Below, piece after piece: positions 58,780-64,000 of a DNA stretch of 64,000 bases. The DNA is from Methylobacterium nodulans ORS 2060 (lineage in GTDB: Bacteria; Pseudomonadota; Alphaproteobacteria; Rhizobiales; Beijerinckiaceae): NCBI RefSeq assembly GCF_000022085.1, contig NC_011894.1, positions 4,083,001-4,147,000 of the forward strand, given 5' to 3'. A model generated the notes under the pieces. It did not search any database. It was not told the origin of the DNA and saw only the letters and a list, made by a program, of their open reading frames with translations. Every line of letters starts with the position of its first letter. Within the stretch, counting starts at the first letter, position 1. Both the position numbers and the translations under genes were made by a program.

Positions 58780-61700
58780 TCACCACTTGCTCCCGTCAGG
58801 GCCCATCTGGGTCAGGTCGCGCCCGCGAGGGCCTTCCTTGCCCTGGGGCCCGGGAGCGCCGTCCTTGCCATCGCGCCCATCGCGCCCGCGCTTGACCGCG
58901 AGGCGCCAGCCCTCGCCGCTATCCGGCTTCGAACTCGTCTCGGCCTGGGCGATCCAGAACGAGCCCGCCCAGGTGACGCCGTCGCCCGGCTGGTAGGTCG
59001 TGCCCGCCTTGTAGACCCCGCGGTCGATCACCGTCGGGACGCGGTGGCGGAACTCCTTCACCTCCTCGCCGCGGCGGTAGCGCCGCACAAGGGTGCGGCC
59101 GTCCTCGGCGAGCTCCTCCTCCATGTGCTCGAAGCCGAGGCCGTCGGCGCCGCGCTCACCGGTTTCGCCCTTCTCGCCCCGTTCGCCGGGCATCCCGCGC
59201 TCTCCGGCAGCACCAGGAGCGCCGTCCTTTCCGTCACGGCCCGGGTCGCCCTTCTCACCGCGCTCGCCGCGCTCACCAGGAGCACCCGGCTCACCGCGCT
59301 CGCCACGCTCACCGGGCGGCCCCTGTTCTCCATCCTCACCCCGCGGACCCTGCTCCCCGCGCTCGCCACGCTCGCCAGGCTCCCCCTTCTCGCCGGAGGG
59401 GCCCCGCTCTCCGGGTTCTCCGTGCTCGCCTTGCGGACCCTGCTCACCCGGAGCGCCGGGCTCGCCGGCCGGTCCCTGCTCGCCGGCGGGGCCCTGTTCG
59501 CCCCGCTCCCCCGGAGGCCCCTGCTCGCCAGGCTCACCGCGCTCGCCCGGAGGCCCCTGCTCGCCGGGCTCTCCACGCTCGCCGGGCGGTCCCTGTTCGC
59601 CGCGCTCACCGGGCGGACCCTGCTCACCCGGAGCGCCGGGCTCGCCCTGCAGGCCGCGCTCACCTTGTGGCCCACGCTCGCCCGGCGGACCTTGTTCACC
59701 CTTCTCGCCGCGCTCTCCAGGCGGTCCCTGTTCACCCTGCGAACCGGGCTCACCGCGTTCGCCCGGCGGGCCCTGGTCACCACGCTCTCCGCGCTCGCCG
59801 GGAGGACCCTGCTCGCCGCGCTCCCCACGCTCTCCAGGTGGTCCCTGCTCTCCAGGTGGCCCTTGTTCTCCAGGGGTGCCGTCCTGGCCAGCAGGCCCCC
59901 GCTCACCGGGCAGGCCCTGCTCGCCGCGTTCCCCGGGCTCGCCCTTCTCGCCACGCTCGCCGGGCGCACCATCCTTGCCGTCGCTGCCGTCCCGGCCATC
60001 CTTGCCGTCCCGGCCGACCACGCTGCCAAGCTGCTTGGTCTCGCCGTTCGACAGCGTGACCACGAGATTGCCGGAGCGATCGATCAGAGCATCGGCGAGG
60101 CCGACGCCGTCCTTGCCGTCCACGCCGTCGCGACCGTCCCGGCCGGGCGCCCCGTCCTTCGGGACCGGGAGCTGGCTGACGGCTGTCGTGACCGCCTCCT
60201 CGACGGCGGTCCGCAGAGCCTCCGGGTCGACGTCCTGGCCGTCCCGACCGTCGCGCCCTGGCGCGCCATCCTTCGGCGTCGGAATGGCTGCGACCGCGCT
60301 GGCGACCTCCTCGGCAACAGCGGAACGCAGCAGGTCCGGATCGAAGTCCTGACCGTCGCGGCCGTCCTTGCCGTCCCGCCCTGGCTCTCCTGTCTCGCCA
60401 CGCTCGCCAGGGGCGCCGTCGCGGCCATCGCGGCCGGGCGCACCATCCTTGCCGTCGCGGCCGATCACAAGGCCGAGGTCCCGCGTCTCGCCGTTCGACA
60501 GGGTGAGGACGAGCGTGCCGCTCCGATCGATCCGGGCGCCCGCAACACCGACGCCGTCCTTCGGAACGGGGATGTGGCTGACGGCCTTCGTGACAGCCTG
60601 CTCGACAGCAGTCGCGAGCGTCTCAGGATCGAAGTCCTTGCCGTTGCGGCCGTCTTTGCCGTCTCGGCCCGGTTCTCCCTTCTCGCCGCGCTCTCCGGGG
60701 CGCCCAGACTCACCATGCTCGCCCTTTTCGCCACGCTCACCCGGAGCGCCATCGCGGCCGTCGGCACCGTCCTTGCCGTCCCGGCCGACCACCAAGCCAA
60801 GATCACGGGTCTCGCCATTCGTCAGCGTGACGACGAGCTTGCCAGTCCGGTCGATGAGGGCGTCAGCAACACCGACGCCATCCGCGCCGTCCCGGCCCGG
60901 CGCTCCGTCCTTCGGAACGGGGATCTGCCCGACCGCCTGCGTGACGGCTCGCTCGACAGCGGCCGCGAGCACCTCGGGATCGAAGTCTTTTCCGTCCCTC
61001 CCATCTCGCCCGGGCGCCCCGTCCTTCGGCTGCGGGATGGCTGCGACCGCCTTGGAGACCTCCTCGGCAACCGCGGAACGCAGTAGGTCCGGGTCGACGT
61101 CCTGGCCGTCACGGCCGTTCGCGCCGTCCTTGCCGTCTCGACCCGGCTCGCCGCGTTCGCCACGAGCGCCATCACGTCCAGGCTCGCCATCCTTGCCGTC
61201 CCGGCCGACCACGCTGCCGAGATCGCGGGTCTCGCCGTTCGACAGGGTGAGGACGAGATGGCCGCTGCGGTCGATGAGGGCGCCCGCGACCCCGACGCCG
61301 TCCCGGCCGGGCGCCCCGTCCTTCGGAACGGGGATTTGGCTGACGGCCTTCGTGACCGCCTCCTCGACCGCGGCCGTCATAACGGCCGGGTCGAAATCCT
61401 TGCCATCCTTCCCGTCCGTGCCGTCGCGCCCAGGCGCGCCGTCCTGCGGCCGCGGAATCGCGTCAACCGCCCTGGTCACCTCTTCGACCACCGCAGACCG
61501 AAGGAGGTCCGGATCGAAGTCGCGGCCGTCCCGACCGTCGCTCCCATCCTTGCCATCGCGGCCCGGCTCACCCGGAGCGCCCGGCGCGCCGTCGACACCG
61601 TCGCGACCATCCTGGCCCGGGCGTCCGTCGGCCCCGTCCTTGCCGTCCCGGCCATCCAGGCCTCGCACGCGACCGACGAGGAGGTTCTCGCCGGTCGTCA

Positions 61701-61902
61701 TTGTCAGGACCAGGATGCCGTCCTCGGTGAGGATCGCCTTCGCGATGCCGCGGCCCGGCATCCCGGGCTCACCCCGCTCGCCGCGTTCCGGCTGCCGCTT
61801 CTCCAGCGCCTCAATGCGGGCGAGCAGCGGCGAGATGTGCTTGGAGAGATAGCTCTCGACCGACCGGAAGACGGTCTCGGCCAGGAGTTCGGGATCACGC
61901 AT
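58780..61902 (-). CDS. Collagen-like prophage protein, 1,040 residues
   Basis: The N-terminus (MRDPELLAETVFRSVESYLS, ISPLLARIEALEKRQ) is a coiled coil. Residues about 50-620 alternate Gly-X-Y runs with short modules of two kinds: FDPDLLRSAVAEEVSKAVAA (helical) and VADALIDRTGKLVVTLTNGE (beta), each seen four or five times. Residues about 620-920 are an almost unbroken Gly-X-Y tract rich in GERGEPG and GPPGERG. The end holds a carbohydrate-binding-like piece, YKAGTTYQPGDGVTWAGSFW then IAQAETSSKPDSGEGWRLAV. It probably forms a trimeric fibre on the capsid or neck. Its place between portal and connector genes is unusual. Confidence 0.9.
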   Translation of the reverse strand: MRDPELLAETVFRSVESYLSKHISPLLARIEALEKRQPERGERGEPGMPGRGIAKAILTEDGILVLTMTTGENLLVGRVRGLDGRDGKDGADGRPGQDGRDGVDGAPGAPGEPGRDGKDGSDGRDGRDFDPDLLRSAVVEEVTRAVDAIPRPQDGAPGRDGTDGKDGKDFDPAVMTAAVEEAVTKAVSQIPVPKDGAPGRDGVGVAGALIDRSGHLVLTLSNGETRDLGSVVGRDGKDGEPGRDGARGERGEPGRDGKDGANGRDGQDVDPDLLRSAVAEEVSKAVAAIPQPKDGAPGRDGRDGKDFDPEVLAAAVERAVTQAVGQIPVPKDGAPGRDGADGVGVADALIDRTGKLVVTLTNGETRDLGLVVGRDGKDGADGRDGAPGERGEKGEHGESGRPGERGEKGEPGRDGKDGRNGKDFDPETLATAVEQAVTKAVSHIPVPKDGVGVAGARIDRSGTLVLTLSNGETRDLGLVIGRDGKDGAPGRDGRDGAPGERGETGEPGRDGKDGRDGQDFDPDLLRSAVAEEVASAVAAIPTPKDGAPGRDGRDGQDVDPEALRTAVEEAVTTAVSQLPVPKDGAPGRDGRDGVDGKDGVGLADALIDRSGNLVVTLSNGETKQLGSVVGRDGKDGRDGSDGKDGAPGERGEKGEPGERGEQGLPGERGPAGQDGTPGEQGPPGEQGPPGERGERGEQGPPGERGERGDQGPPGERGEPGSQGEQGPPGERGEKGEQGPPGERGPQGERGLQGEPGAPGEQGPPGERGEQGPPGERGEPGEQGPPGERGEPGEQGPPGERGEQGPAGEQGPAGEPGAPGEQGPQGEHGEPGERGPSGEKGEPGERGERGEQGPRGEDGEQGPPGERGERGEPGAPGERGERGEKGDPGRDGKDGAPGAAGERGMPGERGEKGETGERGADGLGFEHMEEELAEDGRTLVRRYRRGEEVKEFRHRVPTVIDRGVYKAGTTYQPGDGVTWAGSFWIAQAETSSKPDSGEGWRLAVKRGRDGRDGKDGAPGPQGKEGPRGRDLTQMGPDGSKW

Positions 61903-63268
61903 TCACAATCGCCTCTGCCAGCTTGAGCCGCAGCGCTGAGGCGAAGCGACTGACCTCCTCTGCCGCGTCTGGCGGCGGCGCGGGCTCTGGGGGCGGAGAT
62001 GCGGGGGCGGAGGGATTGAACGGGTCGGCCTGGGCGTCGCGCTTGGCCAGCGCCGCGAGGCTGAAATTCTGCTGCTGCAGGTAGACCGCGTTGCCGCCGG
62101 TCACCGGCGGCAGCCCGAGCTTCGCCCGGCCCTCGTCCGGCTTCAGCAGGCCGCCCTTCACGCCCTCGGCGTAGGTCCGGATCTGGGTCGCGGTATCCAT
62201 GCGCAGGAGGGTGTCGAGCTCGAACTCGGTCCCATACGGCGCCGGCAGAGCAAGCCCCTCATCGAGGCACAGCTCGATGCTCTCGATGTGGATCTGCAGG
62301 CACTGCGCATAGTATTGCGCGTCCAAGGCCTCGATGTTGGTGTAGGCGGGCGGCGCGCCGACCCCGATCTTGTAGGCCGGCACCCCGAACACCGAGCAGA
62401 CCGTCTCGGCGCTCCACTTCAGCTGCTCGATCAGCTGGGCATCGCTGGCCTTCACGGCCATGGGCTCGTAGCGCAGGCCGTCGCCCAGCACCGCCACCCG
62501 GCCGACGTTCGGGCCCGTGAAGTTCTGCTCCCAATGCGCCTTCAGGCGCTTGGCGTTCTCCTCCGAGACCGGGCCGGGCGCCACCAGGATCCCGCTCGGC
62601 TGCGAGCCGTTGCCGAAGAAGTGCGCGCTGTTGGTCTGGATCCGGATCCCCTGCACCGCGGCGAGACCGCAGGCGTAGATGGGGGAGGTGCCGACCAGCG
62701 GGTGATGGAGCGTGTTCCAGCGGTCGTGGATGATCTCGCTGGCCGGCACGAGCAGGGCGGCATCCAGGTCGCTGACCCCGGCCAGATCGTCGCGGGAGAG
62801 CTGGTAGAAGACCTCGCCGTCGGGGGCGACCAGCGGCTTCACGCGGGTGGGGTCGAGCACGGAGAGGGCGACCACCACGCGACGGCTGTCGCGCTCCTTG
62901 AGCACGTAGGTGTTGCCGTGGATCAGCTTCGACTCGACCCAGCTCGTGATGAACTGGATCCGGTTCTGGAAGCGGTTCGGCTTGCGCAGGACCGGCGAGA
63001 AGGACGGGCTGCTGGTCTCGGTCCAGATCCCGTCCGCATCCTGCGACACGAGCCGCAGGCGCATCTTGGCGATATCCGAGGCGATGAGGGACACGCAGCG
63101 GAACACGGCGCTGTAGGTCAGCACCGTGTCGAGCCTCACCTCGACACTCTTCTGCCACGCCCCCGTGAAGGCCTCCCGGACAATGCCCCACCAGCCGCCG
63201 CGGGTGTCGACCGGAGAGGCAGTCGGGGCCGCCTTCTCGCGGGTGATCGTCAGCCCGAAGATGCGCAC
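61895..63268 (-). CDS. Portal protein, HK97 type
   Basis: 457 residues. TVLTYSAVFRCVSLIASDIA, KMRLRLVSQD, WNTLHHPLVGTSPIYACGLA, FFGNGSQPSGILVAPGPVSE and VCSVFGVPAYKIGVGAPPAY are the classical HK97-family portal motifs. It forms the dodecameric DNA gate of the head. The C-terminal 60 residues are Pro/Ala-rich. Its end overlaps the collagen-like gene's start by 8 bases. Confidence 0.93.
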   Translation of the reverse strand: MRIFGLTITREKAAPTASPVDTRGGWWGIVREAFTGAWQKSVEVRLDTVLTYSAVFRCVSLIASDIAKMRLRLVSQDADGIWTETSSPSFSPVLRKPNRFQNRIQFITSWVESKLIHGNTYVLKERDSRRVVVALSVLDPTRVKPLVAPDGEVFYQLSRDDLAGVSDLDAALLVPASEIIHDRWNTLHHPLVGTSPIYACGLAAVQGIRIQTNSAHFFGNGSQPSGILVAPGPVSEENAKRLKAHWEQNFTGPNVGRVAVLGDGLRYEPMAVKASDAQLIEQLKWSAETVCSVFGVPAYKIGVGAPPAYTNIEALDAQYYAQCLQIHIESIELCLDEGLALPAPYGTEFELDTLLRMDTATQIRTYAEGVKGGLLKPDEGRAKLGLPPVTGGNAVYLQQQNFSLAALAKRDAQADPFNPSAPASPPPEPAPPPDAAEEVSRFASALRLKLAEAIVNA

Positions 63269-63270
63269 GC

Positions 63271-63669
63271 TCAGCCCTCGGGGCGCAGATCACGACGCGA
63301 GTAGGTCTGGTTCGCGGATGCCGCGGACGCGATTGCCGTCTCCAGGCGCGGGATGCCCCAGCGCAGGTCGGGATCCTCGCCCGTCACCGCCCGGTACTGG
63401 CTCCGCAAGGCTTCAAGCCGCTCGGTTCTCTCCTGCTCCGCGTTCTTCGGCTCGGCCGGCCGCGGCGCTTCGGCCTCCTGCCGCTCCGGTTCCGAGAGCT
63501 CAGGCTCAGCGATGGCCGGTTTCTCAACGGTCGCCGGTTCGGGTTCCTTGGCCTTGCCGATGGCCGCGAGCGTTCGCGCATCGCGGCGCGACGCCCGGAA
63601 GGACTCGCCCGGCTGGAGGGCGCGGCCGCCATAGCGCATCGCCGTCGTGGCGATCAGATCAACCTTCAT
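63271..63669 (-). CDS. Hypothetical prophage protein
   Basis: 132 residues. The first part, MKVDLIATTAMRYGGRALQP then GESFRASRRDARTLAAIGKA, resembles small head-region proteins; it is followed by a Glu/Pro-rich stretch and LRWGIPRLETAIASAASANQ. It lies between the capsid and portal genes. Not recognised. Confidence 0.65.
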   Translation of the reverse strand: MKVDLIATTAMRYGGRALQPGESFRASRRDARTLAAIGKAKEPEPATVEKPAIAEPELSEPERQEAEAPRPAEPKNAEQERTERLEALRSQYRAVTGEDPDLRWGIPRLETAIASAASANQTYSRRDLRPEG

Positions 63670-63725
63670 CTCCGCCTCCGACTTGGGGCGGCCCGCCAGG
63701 ACGGGCCGCGCTGTGCTGGTGTTGC

Positions 63726-64000
63726 TTAGGCGGAGCCGTAGTTGGCCGCGTCGATGTACTGCACGGCGCCATCCCGGCGCTTGCTCCAGTTGATGAACCG
63801 CTCGGCCTTGAGACCCACCAGGTTGTTCTGCCAGAGCGACACCAGCACGGTGCTGGCGCTCGGCGGGTTGTCGGGCGCGCTGTCCATCTGCAGGGAGGCC
63901 TCACGGCTGGCATCGAGCACCACCTCGCCGTCGTCGGCCAGCAGGATCTCGCTCGCCTTGGCCAGGATCAGGCGCGAGCCCGCGCCGGTCACGGGGGTGC
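63726..64000 (-). CDS. Major capsid protein, C-terminal part (continues beyond window)
   Basis: The open frame enters from the right edge. The visible end, LILAKASEILLADDGEVVLD, then VLVSLWQNNLVGLKAERFIN and WSKRRDGAVQYIDAANYGSA, is the typical C-terminus of an HK97-fold phage capsid protein. Confidence 0.8.
   Translation of the reverse strand, partial: TPVTGAGSRLILAKASEILLADDGEVVLDASREASLQMDSAPDNPPSASTVLVSLWQNNLVGLKAERFINWSKRRDGAVQYIDAANYGSA

Noticed and set aside
58519..61086. 855-codon plus-strand frame rich in Leu/Thr/Ala repeats
   Set aside because: Antisense of the collagen repeats; the Gly-X-Y frame on the minus strand is the sensible reading.
58780..61902. Regular repeats that might suggest a CRISPR or satellite array
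   Set aside because: The repeats keep a Gly-X-Y reading frame and have no constant-length spacers.

Overview
The window looks like symbiotic and accessory DNA of a high-GC, nodulating, nitrogen-fixing alphaproteobacterium. The mix of nif/fix genes, a nodABC(U)IJH cluster and methylobacterial gene types suggests a nodulating Methylobacterium such as M. nodulans. That species call is inference; no rRNA or housekeeping marker is present.

Layout. (1) 1-9.7 kb: nif/fix block. A 4Fe-4S/LRV protein, nifZ, nifT and a broken gene run rightward; fixABCX, nifW, cysE, nifV, nifU/nifS remnants and an iscA-type gene run leftward. NifA sites (TGT-N10-ACA) and sigma-54 -24/-12 promoters precede fixA and iscA. 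The block is visibly damaged: fixB carries an in-frame ~0.9-kb tandem duplication, cysE and nifV are frameshifted, and nifU and nifS are reduced to one deletion fusion. (2) 10.3-11.8 kb: an IS481-family element nested in a deleted ISAs1-family element. (3) 11.8-19.3 kb: nod island, with nodD, nod box, nodABC, a dead nodU remnant, nodIJ, nodH and an APS kinase, consistent with a sulfated lipochito-oligosaccharide signal. Its nod genes are clearly more AT-rich than the flanks. (4) 19.3-26 kb: transposase and recombinase scraps, an RND efflux pair, a Crp/Fnr gene cut by an IS5-family element, and a modD remnant. (5) 26.3-33 kb: a third NifA/sigma-54 promoter driving an unusual short glutamyl-tRNA-reductase-like gene, then a DapA-family lyase, a gutted aldehyde dehydrogenase, a LacI regulator, and a MocR-type regulator whose 5' part is duplicated as a 452-bp direct repeat. 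(6) 33-64 kb: the left part of a lambda-like siphophage prophage, nearly all on the minus strand, running from capsid (cut by the window edge) through portal, a collagen-like protein, connectors, tail tube, a tail chaperone pair with a lambda-type GGGAAAG slip site, tape measure, tail-tip proteins, a 2,900-residue J-like protein and the lysis genes.

How it works together. Flavonoid-activated NodD would switch on the nod operon; NodA, B and C make the acylated chitin backbone, NodI and NodJ export it, and NodH with the APS kinase would sulfate it. In the nodule NifA would switch on fixABCX (electron supply to nitrogenase), the iscA operon and the glutamyl-tRNA-reductase-like gene. With nifU, nifS, nifV and cysE broken here, fixation would need intact copies elsewhere, unless some lesions are sequence errors. 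The most novel-looking parts are the NifA-controlled GluTR-like gene, the duplicated fixB, and the modular giant tail-tip and collagen-like prophage proteins.
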